A DNA stretch of 64,000 nt, from NCBI GenBank assembly GCA_905221605.1, contig CAJNDS010001491.1, forward strand, positions 660,360 to 724,359, in the 5' to 3' direction. Below, in pieces: positions 20,405-29,500 of the stretch. Under the pieces are notes generated by a model that did no database searches, was not told where the DNA came from, and saw nothing but the letters and a program-made list of their open reading frames with translations. A program made the position numbers and the translations under genes. How positions within the stretch are numbered: the first letter of the stretch is position 1; each line of letters opens with the position of its first letter. The DNA comes from Symbiodinium natans (lineage: Eukaryota; Sar; Dinophyceae; Suessiales; Symbiodiniaceae).

Positions 20405-20940
20405 TTATTTATACACATATATATATATATGTATATTTATATACATATATATATATATATATATGTCAACGCGAGGCAGACGGGGTGGGGTAGAAAATGC
20501 ATGTTCGTGACACATCGACTCGTGCAGGTACTGCTTCCGGATCAGCTCCGCTTCCTTCGGGCCACCGGCGCCGCCCCAGAGTCCCTTGGTCATAGTTGGG
20601 TAACATTTTACATTTTTGAGGGTACTTAAACCCAATAAGGAAGAACAACTCAAATTTTTAAGGGTACTTAAACCCAATAAGGAATAACAACTCAAATTTT
20701 TCATACGATCCCAACCATGAACTAGGTCCTGGCCCTGCGAAGAGCGCGCCGAGCAAAGCAACGGAGACGGCTAAGGAGGCAGAGTTTGGCCAACGCCCCA
20801 GCGAGGGCGACCTGTCTCCAAGCAATGTCCGGGCAGCCGAAGAGCCGGGCATGGCCAACGCAGCAGATCCTGGTGGGGATTTGGGTTCAGGGAAGGAGCC
20901 CCGTTCCTTGCGCGAGGAGACGCAGCAGGCGTACATCTAG
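15144..20940 (+). CDS. Large polytopic receptor-like protein: binding-protein-like ectodomain, GCC2/GCC3-like Cys repeats, about 9 membrane spans
   Basis: Twelve exons fitted by phase: 15144-15371, 15634-16090, 16199-~16710, ~16811-17131, 17254-17391, 17481-18255, 18388-18472, 18886-19354, 19495-19591, 20081-20282, 20528-20588, 20726-20940 (TAG), about 1,185 residues. A signal peptide (MAAVAWLVLVAVLFPSQTGA) precedes a domain with Y-IGVYMGNWDASF, WSLPSKYF and CPDDYFWLSPTC, resembling ABC-type glycine-betaine binding proteins seen fused to such receptors in dinoflagellates and stramenopiles. Residues ~410-650 carry C-PC, CEPCQLGKSQNN and CPGGTTLG repeats of GCC2/GCC3 (TNFR/EGF-like) type. About nine hydrophobic spans follow from WVFAVAVVLSGLVMVYYMM (~residue 655) to AVALLFVMTVCALAFRAAL. 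A polar tail ends QQAYI. Likely a surface receptor or transporter; ligand unknown. Start chosen at the first ATG giving a good signal peptide. The exon 3/4 junction is unresolved and a -1-type frame break lies near 16,995, so a pseudogene or sequence error is possible. Confidence 0.75.
15372..15633 (+). other. Intron 1, GA-AG, with AT microsatellite
   Basis: GAG|GACTGG ... CTCAAG|GAG joins IIIE to ERMGFHAEAKG in frame. The interior is A/T-rich with a TA-repeat at about 15,549-15,602. AGGA occurs at both junctions. A GA donor is typical only of dinoflagellate-like splicing. Confidence 0.65.
16091..16198 (+). other. Intron 2, GT-AG, flanked by CAGGTG duplication
   Basis: ATCACAG|GTGGGG ... GGCAG|GTGACG; CAGGTG occurs at both ends. 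Removal joins YLRITG to DDAGVEMLPDG. 108 bp. Confidence 0.7.
16985..17005 (+). other. Apparent frame break in exon 4
   Basis: Upstream reads CRPCVSGRYSARLHDAAG in one frame; downstream ICAPGSSQASGAALQCEPC in another. The shift lies within about 20 bp with no room for an intron. Consistent with a one-base deletion, a decaying allele or a base-call error. Confidence 0.6.
17132..17253 (+). mobile_element. Intron 4: introner-like element, family I (copy 1)
   Basis: 122-bp GT-AG intron inside the cysteine-repeat region. AGGTTCC is present at 17,130-17,136 and 17,252-17,258, like a target duplication. Removal joins IGEYQDEPG to SSSCKVCPGG in frame. A second copy, with matching blocks TAACTTTAGATCCTT and AAGTGCAGCCAAGG, lies at 57,035-57,150. 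Confidence 0.8.
17392..17480 (+). other. Intron 5, GC-AG, containing telomeric repeats
   Basis: GGGGAAG|GCCGGG ... GCGAG|GGAAC. TTTAGGG heptamers at 17,416-17,438 are followed by a pyrimidine tract. Joins ECGEG to NKMRCVRGLDCP. Confidence 0.6.
18256..18387 (+). other. Intron 6, GC-AG, TTTAGGG then CCCTAAA fold-back
   Basis: TTCAG|GCTTTGG ... CTTGAG|CTTCAAG. G-strand heptamers (about 18,268-18,306) run straight into C-strand heptamers (about 18,307-18,333). Joins MMCF to SFKNVFPC in frame. Confidence 0.7.
18473..18885 (+). other. Intron 7, GA-AG
   Basis: ACGGAG|GACCCC ... CTGCAG|GATCAC joins CGTE to DHTVML. 413 bp. AGGA occurs at both junctions. No telomeric repeats; the open frames inside are not needed by the protein. 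Confidence 0.6.
19355..19494 (+). mobile_element. Intron 8: telomeric-repeat insertion with exact 18-bp target duplication
   Basis: ATGGGCATGATGGGAGGC occurs at 19,339-19,356 and again at 19,479-19,496. Between the copies lie 122 bp of CCCTAAA/CCCTCAA repeats only. A GC donor (GGGAG|GCTAAACCC) and an AG acceptor (GGGAG|GCGCCG) restore IMGMMGGAVALLF. Unspliced, a stop follows at once. Removing insertion plus one duplicate regenerates an uninterrupted exon. Confidence 0.9.
19592..20080 (+). other. Intron 9, GA-AG with AGAGGAC duplication
   Basis: CAGAG|GACTTTT ... GAAGAG|GACGCC; AGAGGAC at both ends. Joins IAFNLQR to TPAPTLVAEAM. 489 bp. Confidence 0.65.
20283..20527 (+). other. Intron 10, GC-AG, mostly TA microsatellite
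   Basis: GAAAGG|GCTCGT ... GTGCAG|GTACTG. It hides an apparent stop at 20,289-20,291. Joins KRWSER to VLLPDQLRFL. TA-rich dinucleotide tracts cover about 20,300-20,465. Confidence 0.6.
20589..20725 (+). mobile_element. Intron 11: introner-like element, family II
   Basis: CTTG|GTCATAG ... ACTAG|GTCCTGG; GGTC at both ends. The interior holds two direct copies of a roughly 43-bp unit with GGGTACTTAAACCCAATAAGG. Joins TGAAPESLG to PGPAKSAPSK. The complementary motif fills an inferred intron at 22,965-23,070. Confidence 0.65.
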
Positions 20941-21540
20941 CCTCCAGCCTGCCGTTGTCGAGCCGGTCGGCTGAAGCCTGCTTTTGCCAGCTTGGCACTT
21001 GCGGCTTCGGCTTACTGTGTTCTGTTAATGTCAATGTTCCATCGTTCTTCCGCAAAGTCGCGGAGGGCCGCGGGAGGAGCTTGAGCCTGTTGGATTCGTG
21101 GAACATGGTTCAGCATGATCGAGCTTATTTTAAGCGGTCATTAATGGTGTTCCTTTGCGCCTACTGAGCAGGGCACGTGCCTCGATGCAGTACAGTGCGT
21201 TATCTTCTTGTAGGTTTTTAAGCACACAATCAGTGTATAACAGCGGCTTTTTCGAATTCGGACGGATCCTAGATTCTTGTTTTGCACATGTTGCACTGCG
21301 ACACCGGACTCCCATTTTCCCCGTGGGGACCGTCATGTGCGCTGTTGCAACAGCACGTATGGGCCAGGAGTCCCGATTATGGTGCGGACAAGCAACCTTC
21401 AGATCGCCACGGAAGAAGACATTTAGCATTAATGGCTTGGGGGGCGCGCATCCCAATCCGAGATGGTAAATTTAAGCCGCCAACTGACTTGGCCCAAACC
21501 TAAACGTTCAACTGACCCTGTTTTGCAAACCCCAATCCTT
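20941..21540. other. Downstream of the receptor gene, no gene seen
   Basis: Unique sequence with overlapping short frames on both strands; none has a start, splice signals or composition I trust. Probably 3' untranslated and intergenic. Confidence 0.4.
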
Positions 21541-21618
21541 AAAACCTAAACCCTAGACCCCAAACCCTAAACCCAAAACCCCAAACCCTAAAGCCTAAAC
21601 CCTAAACCCTAAACCTCC
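21540..21618. repeat. CCCTAAA-like array
   Basis: C-strand heptamers with CCCCAAA variants left of the island at 21,622. Confidence 0.9.
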
Positions 21619-21621
21619 AAG

Positions 21622-21712
21622 AGCGGGGGGCCCGTCTCCCTTGAGGCGCTGAATCTGGCCAGCGCCTTCGCTGGGCTTCTGGTGGACCACTGGAAGCTGA
21701 GCTCCTTGCAAG
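21622..21712 (+). CDS. Exon-like island (strong), GC donor
   Basis: CCAAG acceptor; frame VSLEALNLASAFAGLLVDHW KLSSLQ; GC donor (CAAG|GCCCTT), then TTTCGGGTTTAGGG. Clean C-left/G-right bracket. Helical, Leu/Ala-rich. Confidence 0.6.
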
Positions 21713-22391
21713 GCCCTTGGGGGTTTCGGGTTTAGGGTTTAGGGTTCGGGGTTTGGGGTTTGGGTTTAGGGTTTAGGGTTTAGAGTTTAGGGTTTGGAGG
21801 GTTCTCAAGCGCGCGTGGGGGCTGGGCCCAGATCATGGGGGTGCTTGGTCATGCTTTGTACGATAAAGGCTAGCCTCCCCTTCGAGGTTCAAAAGGAGGG
21901 GTCGGAAGAATCACGAATCGTGTTTTCTTAGGGGTCCCTATGTAGTTCTACTATAAGAACCCCCCGAAACCATATTCTAATTCCCAAGGCCCCTAAACCC
22001 TGAACCCTGAACCCTGAACCCTAAACCCTCAACCCTAAACCCTAAACTCTTAACCCTTAACCCTTAACCCTTAACCCTAAACCCTAAACCCTAAACCCTA
22101 AACCCTACTTTAAATCTTAAGGCCTCCATGTTGTGCTTTTGGGGTTACGGGAAGACCCCGGCATGTTTTGGAGGTTGGGACTCTTCTTTGGAGCTTGTTG
22201 GGTTCTGGAAGCCTGTTGTGAAGAGTCTGGGTCTTGTTTGGGGGGGTTCGTGGGGGTTCTGAGTGGGGGCCTGTAGGATCCTTTGGACGCAAAACCCATT
22301 AGGGTTTAGGGTTTAGGGTTTCGGGTTTAGGGCTACCTGTAACTTCCCTGAGCCCAAAACCCAACGCATGAAACCCCCCTCCCCCTCAAAG

Positions 22392-22505
22392 AAGCCGAAG
22401 CCTCTCTCGAAGCAACGAGCGGCGCGCTGTCGGAGGCGACCACTCGCCCATGGCCCTGGCGCTGATTTCGGAGGGCCTGAAGTTCGGCCTGAAGGCGACC
22501 TGGGA
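22392..22505 (+). CDS. Exon-like island
   Basis: CAAAG acceptor after a C-rich tract; frame includes GGDHSPMALALISEGLKFGL KATW; donor GGA|GTTTAGGA. Another frame carries a stop, which favours this one. Confidence 0.5.
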
Positions 22506-22736
22506 GTTTAGGACCCCCAAAAAGCCTTAAACCTTGTAAATACCCTAAAGCCTTAAACGCCTCTAAAACCTTAAACCCTAAACAACCTCAAAGGGGTGTT
22601 CAGCCTGCGGGGGGTTTCAGGGTTGCGGAGAGTTCGGGGTTTGCAGTTCTTTCGGGGAGGTGGCAGTGCAGGGTTAGGGTTCAGGGGGGCTTACGAACTT
22701 AAACCCTAAACCATAAACCCTAAAGCCTATACCTTA

Positions 22737-22875
22737 AACCCTAAACCCTAAACCCTAAACCCTAAACCCTAAACCCTAAACCCTAAACCCTAAACCCTAA
22801 ACCCTAAACCCTAAACCCTAAACCCTATACCTTAAACCCTAAACCCTAAAACCCTGAACCCTGAACCCTGAACCT
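22737..22875. repeat. CCCTAAA array with CCCTGAA tail
   Basis: Long C-strand array decaying into CCCTGAA directly before the island at 22,890. Confidence 0.95.
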
Positions 22876-22889
22876 GAAACTCCCACAAG

Positions 22890-23101
22890 GACTGCGGCAG
22901 CCTGCGGAAGCAAGCCCGGTTTTTGCTCGAGACGGCCGTCCAGAGGCATGGCAGCTTTAGGCGCGCATTGCATATACCCTTACCGGGCTTAAGACTACCA
23001 CTTGTTTGGGAACATTGCATATACCCTTATTGGGTTTAAGAGTACCCACCTTTTTTTGGGAACATTGCAGCACAGGGGCTTCGAGACTTCGAGGCGAACC
23101 T
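22890..23101 (+). CDS. Two exon-like islands split by a family II introner
   Basis: Island 22,890-22,964 reads DCGSLRKQARFLLETAVQRH GSFRR and ends at a GC donor. After a 106-bp GC-AG intron (22,965-23,070) the frame resumes in phase 0 as HRGFETSRRT to about 23,101 before a GT. The first part is convincing; the second is short. Confidence 0.5.
22965..23070 (-). mobile_element. Introner-like element, family II, opposite orientation
   Basis: Two tandem copies of GCATATACCCTTA-CGGG/TGGGTTTAAG-GTACC. This is the reverse complement of the GGGTACTTAAACCCAATAAGG unit in the intron at 20,589-20,725. A shorter relic, CCCTTATTGGGTTTAAG, sits near 57,301. Confidence 0.6.
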
Positions 23102-23414
23102 GTTTGGGTCTGGGGCATTCAGGTTCGGGGGTTTGGGTTTGAGGCTTGCGGGTGGAACCAGTCACCGTCTGCACGCGGTAAGGTTCTGAATCCATAATGT
23201 CGGTTCTTCAGACCCAGGGCTTCTCAAGTTTTTGCTCCTGCTAAGCTTCTGGCTCAGTTTGAAGCGTGATAGCCGCCTGGGAGCCCTTTTAGATAACCCT
23301 AAACCCTAAACCTAAACCCTAAACCCGAAACCCTAAACCCTAAACCCTAAGCCCTAAACCCAGGGCCATCCCGTGCCACTTCTCCTTCTCCCTCCTCCCC
23401 CCCTGGGATTTAAG

Positions 23415-23485
23415 GAAAGCGCTGGTCGCTAAGACTGCCGAGAGCGACTTCCGAAGTCATGCAGGCTGGGGATTGCCCTCAAGCG
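23415..23485 (+). CDS. Exon-like island
   Basis: TTAAG acceptor; frame KALVAKTAESDFRSHAGWGL; the end is uncertain because GC dinucleotides at 23,461 and 23,483 could both be donors. 23,490-23,680 holds two near-copies of a GGGACCAT...-containing direct repeat. Confidence 0.45.
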
Positions 23486-23735
23486 CGCTGATATACCCCT
23501 TTTATACCCTGCAAAGCCCAAGGGCCTGTACTTCAGAGCCCCTTAAAGAAGGCAAGGGACCATATGAAGGGGACCCTGTAACCCTAAACCCTGAGAGATG
23601 AGAACCCGCGATAAAGAAGGCAAGGGACCATGTAACTTCCCCTTTAACCGCCTGAACCCTGAAGCTCTGGAACTCTGGGCACTCAGGGTTTAGGGTTTAG
23701 GGTTTAGGGTTTAGGGTTTAGGGTTTAGGGTTATC

Positions 23736-24000
23736 TTGCATTCGGGTCTGAAGCTCTTGGAAGGTCTCTCCCTTTGCCCAACAATGTCGGAAGCTCCGAG
23801 CACGCGAGGGATGGTTTTCGACTTAGCATACAGGCGCGCGTCTGCGCAGTTTCTAAATGAGTGGTCCTTTTTGTGGTGCCTTTTAAGAGGTCTCCGTACG
23901 GTTTGCAGCCCATCTCTATCTTTAGCCAGTCTGTTTGTACATAGCGGGCCCCGTGAAGCTTCGGGAACATGCTTTTCTGCATATTACAGTGGGTTCAGAG
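23736..24000 (+). CDS. Uncertain open frame between telomeric arrays
   Basis: An 88-residue stretch (MSEAPSTRGMVFDLAYRRAS onward) between a G-strand array ending near 23,730 and a C-strand array from 24,005, which is the reverse of the usual exon bracket. The opposite strand is open as well. I cannot choose; it may be neither. Confidence 0.2.
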
Positions 24001-24172
24001 ACCTCGATCCTGAACCCCTAAACCCCAAACTCTAAACCCCAAACTCTAAACCCCAAACCCGAAACCCTAAACCCTAATCCAAAACCCTAAACCCCAAACC
24101 CCAAACCCTAACCCCAAACCCCACACCCTAAACCCTAAACCCCAAATGCTACACCCCAACTATTCGCCGCAG

Positions 24173-24263
24173 CACCCGGGAAGTGCCTGCAGGGGTCGGG
24201 CTTTCGGCGGTTTCCTCGGCCTGGCGCAGCTATTGGGTGCCTCCAGCCGCAATTTGGGGAAGA
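24173..24263 (+). CDS. Exon-like island (strong)
   Basis: CGCAG acceptor after C-strand repeats; frame RGRAFGGFLGLAQLLGASSR NLGK; donor AAGA|GTTCGGG then TTTGGGGTTTAGGG. Confidence 0.55.
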
Positions 24264-24399
24264 GTTCGGGTTTGGGGTTTAGGGTTTAGGGTTTAGGGTT
24301 TGGAGTTTAGGGTTTGGGGTTTAGGGTTCAGGGGTTTAGGGTTTAATAGGGGGCTTGGGGTTTAGGGTTTAGGCGCTTAGGGCTTCTTGGGGCTTAGAG

Positions 24400-25110
24400 G
24401 TTTAGGTTTGGAGTTTTCGCTTAGGGCTGCGAGCAAGAGATCTACCAACAGATGTTGTACAAGACAGCAGCTCAAAGAGTCTTCTACATCAGCCAGGAAA
24501 TAACGCCCAGGACAAGTGCATGAGCAAGTTGCTTCAGATTTCACAAGCAACAAACGCGTTTCAGATTGTTGACCGAGGCAAGTTATTTGTGTAACCAAGT
24601 GAAGCAGATGAAGCAGCAGCATACGAAGCGAATCATATTCTAGAGTCCAGAGCCTCCAACCCTTGAGAAAGGTGCGTCCAGGGATTACCTGTCAAAGGTT
24701 TAGAGTTTATAAAACTCGGAAATGTATTCCAGAGGTGTAATCACTTGACAGGGTGTGCCAGCAGCGGATAGAAGAAAGAACGCCATAGAAACCCTGAAAA
24801 AGCCTGTCAGTCGTGGATGTGTCCAAAGGTGTTCAATTATCAGTCCTAGAGATTTATGATGGTGTCCACGAGGCAGGTCCTTGATTGTGTTACAGGCGTG
24901 TAAGAGCGGATGGGTCTCAATGCAACATGAAGGTTTCCCAAAATAGGGGTGCCTCTTATGTACCGAAGAGTGCGATAGTCCTTCTTTGTGGGAACCTTCA
25001 TGATGCTTGAGGATTTAGGGTTTAGGGTACGCTGAAACCCAAACTCAGACCACACCAGTTGCCAGGAGCTCTTCGACACCTTGGAGGACACACCTGGTAG
25101 GGGATCCCGA
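24400..25110. other. Unassigned unique stretch
   Basis: Lower-GC sequence with almost no telomeric repeats. 24,425-24,530 is open in two plus frames (EQEIYQQMLYKTAAQRVFYI in one) and on the minus strand. No splice-consistent model was found. Confidence 0.3.
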
Positions 25111-25585
25111 ACCACAGATTCATTTTGTGAGTGTTGGCTTTCAGGACCTTAGGGCAGTTTTCGAACCTTTTTCCAGGAATTCTTGGGGTTTGTGGCTAGT
25201 GGGTCAGGGTTTCTGCGTTTTACGGTTTGGCGTTTCAGGGCTTACTGAGTGTTTTCAGGGGGTCCGTCCTTGCCTGATGTCTCCGGCAACCTGCAGCCCA
25301 ACGAGGGGCCCAGCCGAGAGTGGCTTAGGGTTTAGGGTTTAGGGTTTAGGGTTTAGGGTTTAGGGTTGAGGGTTTAGGACCCAACACTCAAGCATGCCTC
25401 AGTGCCCATTGGAGAATGTATCTGACAAGGCCGAAGGAGGTTGTTGAAGAAACGTGGTCCCACTTTCTAAGCCCCAAGCCCTATACCCTAAACCCTAAAC
25501 TCTAAACCCTAAAGCCTAACGCCTAAAGCCAAAAGCCTAAACTCTAAGCAAACCTCCACTTCTAGAGTTCCGCTTCTCTTCTGAG

Positions 25586-25652
25586 ACTCAGCAACAGTGG
25601 GCCGCCTTGCAGAGACTGAGCAGATCACCCGAGAGCGACCCAGTTTCGCAGG
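25586..25652 (+). CDS. Exon-like island
   Basis: TCTGAG acceptor; frame TQQQWAALQRLSRSPESDPV SQ; GT donor (CAGG|GTCGAGGG) followed by a telomere-like motif. Confidence 0.5.
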
Positions 25653-25805
25653 GTCGAGGGTTTAGGAAGAAGATGATAATTCAGCTAAGGGCCTTGAAGG
25701 TCTTGAAGGTCTTAAAGCCCTACTACCCCAAGGTCCGAAACCTCCCCCACAACCTGAAACCCTCAAGGCCCTGAAGCCTTGGAACGCCCAAACACCCCAA
25801 GACAG

Positions 25806-25869
25806 GACTACTCCAGCCACCTGATCAAAGCGGGTTGGGACGCACTCATCAAGCGGTTGATGAAGCTCG
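25806..25869 (+). CDS. Exon-like island, GC donor
   Basis: GACAG acceptor; frame DYSSHLIKAGWDALIKRLMK L; donor CTCG|GCCGCA. Strongly protein-like, basic-amphipathic. Confidence 0.55.
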
Positions 25870-26015
25870 GCCGCATTTTTTCTTTTTCGGGGGAGGGGGG
25901 AGGGAGTTCACCTAAGCCCTGAACCCTAAACCCCAAACCCTAAACCCTAAACTCTATAAGCCCAATTTCCGAACGTTCGAGTTGCTGCTGATGACGCCAC
26001 CTCCTCCCTTGCTAG

Positions 26016-26088
26016 GAAGCTTAGGTGGGTCCGTGCTGAGAACCAGAGGCTTTGTAAGGACACGCTTGAGACATGCCAGGGTGCGGAG
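26016..26088 (+). CDS. Exon-like island, coiled-coil-like
   Basis: TGCTAG acceptor; frame KLRWVRAENQRLCKDTLETC QGAE; GT donor. A second plus frame (RTRGFVRTRLRHARVRRFSE) is also open, so the frame is not certain. Confidence 0.45.
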
Positions 26089-26133
26089 GTTCTCGGAAGA
26101 CGCAGAATTTGAGGTCAGCTCAGGTAGCAACCC

Positions 26134-26425
26134 TAAACCCTAAACCCTAAACCCTAGACCCTAATCCCTAAACCCTAAACCCTAAACCCTAAACCCTAAA
26201 CCCTAAACCCTAAATTATACAGCACCTTATCGTCCGGGCACCCAAGAAGGGACCACCCATTTCAAAACGGCCCGGCGCGTACTTCCTTCCAAGAAGCCCA
26301 GGCAGTCGGGAACCTGCTTTCCTTCTCCCTAAACCATAAACCCTAAACCCTAAACCCTAAACCCTAAACCCTAAACCCTAAACCCTAAACCCTAAACCCT
26401 ACACCACTAAGCCCTAAACCCTAAT
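26134..26425. repeat. CCCTAAA arrays, two blocks
   Basis: 26,134-26,215 and 26,335-26,425, both C-strand, around a GC-rich unique stretch with no clear frame. Confidence 0.9.
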
Positions 26426-26445
26426 CTGTTGTGCCGCTGCGTCAG

Positions 26446-26474
26446 GCAGTACCTCGCTGAGCTGAAGAAAGGAG
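26446..26474 (+). CDS. Small exon-like island
   Basis: GTCAG acceptor; frame QYLAELKKG, possibly longer upstream (LCRCVR); donor GGAG|GCCAGG. Short but bracketed C-left/G-right. Confidence 0.35.
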
Positions 26475-26725
26475 GCCAGGGGGTGGGGGGGGGGGGGGCG
26501 GACGGCTGTTGGTGCCATGAAGGGTTGTAGTGTTTAGGCGTGCCTAGGGTTTAGGGTTTAGGGTTTGGGGTTTGGGGTTTGGGGCTTGGGGTTTAGGGTG
26601 CCTCGCTCCACAAGCTGCTTTAGTCCACCTAAAACCCCCAAGCCCGGAAGTGGCAACTCGCAAGGTGGAGGGCCTGCAGGCGCTAAGGCCGCTAAGGCCG
26701 CCCAAAGCCCCAAAACGAAACCCGA

Positions 26726-26826
26726 AACCCGAAACCCTAAACCCTAAACCCTAAACCCTAAACCCTAAACCCTAAACCCTAAACCCTAAACCCTAAACCC
26801 TAAACCCTAAACCCTAAACCCTAAAC
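26726..26826. repeat. Perfect CCCTAAA array
   Basis: About 14 perfect C-strand heptamers before the island at 26,835. Confidence 0.95.
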
Positions 26827-26834
26827 CTTCACAA

Positions 26835-26923
26835 GATTGCCAGGTGCCAGCCAGCTCGCCCCATGCTGCTTCGGCGCCTTTTGGCTGGCCACTCGGCAAC
26901 TCCTTTTGGCTGCCCTTCCTTGC
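26835..26923 (+). CDS. Exon-like island
   Basis: ACAAG acceptor; frame RCQPARPMLLRRLLAGHSAT PFGCPSLP; then a long G-run and T-run. Frame fair, end uncertain. Confidence 0.4.
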
Positions 26924-27326
26924 CGGGGGGGGGGGGGGGGGGGGGGGTTTTTTTTTTTTTTTTTTTTTTTAAAGGGTTTTTTTTTGGGGGGATATAGGGT
27001 ACCGAATAAGGTGCCCTACATCCCCCCCATATATGCCCTTTAAGGGATTGTATAGGAGAGGAGTTCATTTTTTCTTTCTGTTTGTGCAGGCTTTGGGTGC
27101 TTTAGGCTTTTTTTGTTGTGTTGGGGGTTGTTGCGGGTTTTAGGGCTCCTTGGTGGTCCCTGCGGCCCTTGATGCCCCCTGGATTTGTTATAGGTTTGCG
27201 GCTTCGGGAAGCCGGAGTTTGCAGAAGAGGTTTAGGTTTGAGGGGGAACCCGTGTTTTTTTTTTTGTTGTGGGTGCTTTTTTGCTGTGGGTGCTTTTTTC
27301 GGGGGCCGCCCCGGTGAGTGAGTGAC

Positions 27327-27715
27327 CTGGCGCGTGTCGCCCCCGCACCCGCAGCAAAAAAAAAAGGGGCCCCCGCACCCGCAGCAAAAAAAAAACGCGC
27401 CCCCGCACCCGCAGCAAAAAAAAAAAAAACGCACCCCCCCCCTCCCCCCCTTCCTCCCCACCCCCCAGGTGAGTGAGTGACCTGGCGTGTGTCGCCCCCG
27501 CACCCGCAGCAAAAAAAAAAACGCGCCCCCGCACCCGCAGCAAAAAAAACGCACCCCCCCCCCCCCCCCCTTCCTCCCCACCCCCCCAGGTGAGTGAGTG
27601 ACCTGGCGCGTGTCGCGCCCGCACCCGCAGCAAAAAAAAACGCGCCCCCGCACCCGCAGCAAAAAAAAAAACGCGCCCCCCGCACCCGCAGCAAAAAAAA
27701 AAAACGCGCCCCCCC
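27327..27715. repeat. 28-bp minisatellite, block 1
   Basis: Unit CGCCCCCGCACCCGCAGC plus an A-run, repeated about nine times, interrupted by three copies of a higher-order spacer with GTGAGTGAGTGACCTGGCG. The long open frames of Pro/Ala/Lys or Phe/Cys/Gly across it are repeat artefacts. Confidence 0.9.
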
Positions 27716-27782
27716 CCCCCTTCCCCTTCCCCCAGGTCATTTGTTTTGCAATTTCCTCCCCAACCCCGTCCCCAACGCCCCC

Positions 27783-28328
27783 CCCTCCTTTAAACTGTGC
27801 AAGCGTTTTCAAAGCACTGAATCCTTCTCAAGGCCATCATGCGAGCATTGTGTTTGCAAACGGTGGAGGGAGGGCTGCACCCCGCCCGACCCCCCTCCCC
27901 CTCTTTAAAACCGTGCCAGCTAGCTTCTCAGCATATGAATCCTGTCCAAGCCTATCATGCCAGCATTGGGTTTGCAAATTGGGGGGGGCTGCGCCCCCCC
28001 CAACCCCCCCGCTTCTTAAAGCCATGCCAGCTTGCTTCAAAGCAAATGAATCCTTTCCGAAACCATCCTGAGAGCATTCCCCCCCGCTTGAAAGGGGGGG
28101 GGGGGGCTGCGCTTTTTAGCCGGGCAAGCTTGCTTCAATCATACGAATCCCTTCCAAACCCATGATGATGCGAGCATTGTGTTGCAAATGGGGGGGGGCT
28201 GCGCCCCCCCCAACCCCCCCGCTTTTTTTCGCCGGCAAGCCTGCTTCAAAGCTTACGAATCCCTTCCAAACCCATGATGCGAGCATTGTGTTTTCAAATG
28301 CGGCGGTCTGCGCAGCCCCCAACCCCCT
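27783..28328. repeat. Five-unit tandem repeat of about 110 bp
   Basis: Each unit has CTTCAAAGC, GAATCC-TTCCAA-CC, AT-ATGCGAGCATTG-GTTT and a G-run/C-run hairpin (GGGGGGCTGCGCCCCCC). Units diverge by tens of percent, so the array is old. Confidence 0.8.
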
Positions 28329-28389
28329 GAAAAAGAGGGAATATATGCCTGCTTTCCTACGAAAATTCAGACCTTATAGTGGAAGTTTA

Positions 28390-29205
28390 ATTTTCCGTTT
28401 AAAAATAGAGATATAAACGTCTTCTCAGTAAAGAATCGAGAAAATAGAGCTTGTGTTATGAGACATGAAAAAAAACACTTGTTGTCTACGAGTCACAGAT
28501 AGAGATGATGCATGTACTCTTATGACAACATAGAGAGCTTTTCATGTATTCCTCTCATGTCTTCCTCGTGAAATAAAGAGAAGAAGTCTGAAAATACTGA
28601 CAAAATACAAAACTATAGAACAATAGAGGTTTTCGCTATACAATATAGAGAAATTAGATGTTTCCTATGACAACATAGAGGAAATAGAGGCTTTCATACG
28701 AAAATATAGCGAAAATACAAAGTGTTTTCATATTAAAATGTAGAGGTCTTGATATTCAAATATAGAGAATAGAGGTTTTCATGTTCAAATGTTAAGACAA
28801 TGGCGGTTTGCCTATTCAGAGACAGAGAAAATAATTGGCTTCCTATTAAAATAGGACAAGAGGAACAAAAACACTTTTAATTGCAAGTCACATATTGAGA
28901 TAACACAGAGAATAAGTTTCTCATGTATTCCTCTCTCATGTCTTCCTCATTAAATATAGAGGAAAACTATGACGATATAGACAAAAATAGAGAGAAGTAG
29001 AGGTTTTCGTTATATAAAATATAGAGAAATAGAGGTTTTCGAATTAAAGTAGAGGTTTTCATACTACATGTAGAGAAAATAGAGGTTTTCATATTCAATT
29101 ATGGAGAAGAAAGAGATTTTCCTATTCAAATCTAGAGAAGAAAGAGGTTTTCCTATTGAAAATTAGAGAAATAGAGGTTTTCATAGTAAAATATAGAGAA
29201 AACAG
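28390..29205. repeat. AT-rich degenerate repeat block
   Basis: About 800 bp of low GC with loosely repeated motifs AATATAGAGAAA and ATAGAGGTTTTC spaced about 30-45 bp. No ORF. Base composition is unlike the rest of the window. Confidence 0.8.
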
Positions 29206-29206
29206 C

Positions 29207-29405
29207 AAAAACGCTCCGCACCCGCAGCGAAAAAAAAAAGCGCCCCCACGGCACCCGCAGCAAAAAAAAAAACGCGCCCCCGCACCCGCAGCAAAAAAGA
29301 AACGCGCCCCCGCACCCGCAGCAAAAAAAAAAGCGCGCCCCCGCACCCGCAGCAAAAAAAAAAACGCGCCCCCGCACCCACAGCAAAAAAGCACCCGCAA
29401 CAAAA
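29207..29405. repeat. 28-bp minisatellite, block 2
   Basis: Same GCACCCGCAGC-A-run unit as at 27,327, about seven copies, without the GTGAGTGAG spacer. Confidence 0.9.
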
Positions 29406-29500
29406 AAAACAACACTCTTACCAGGTTTGAGGGTTGACGACCTTGACAATTATTAATGTAATACGAGCAAGAGTCGTAAGAGTGATGCTAAATAGTTCTG

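Noticed and set aside
26829-27068. Frame with Lys/Pro runs over the G-run and T-run
   Set aside because: Homopolymer translation.
27102-27812. Long Phe/Cys/Gly-rich and Pro/Ala/Lys-rich frames
   Set aside because: They are translations of the 28-bp minisatellite and its A-runs in several frames.
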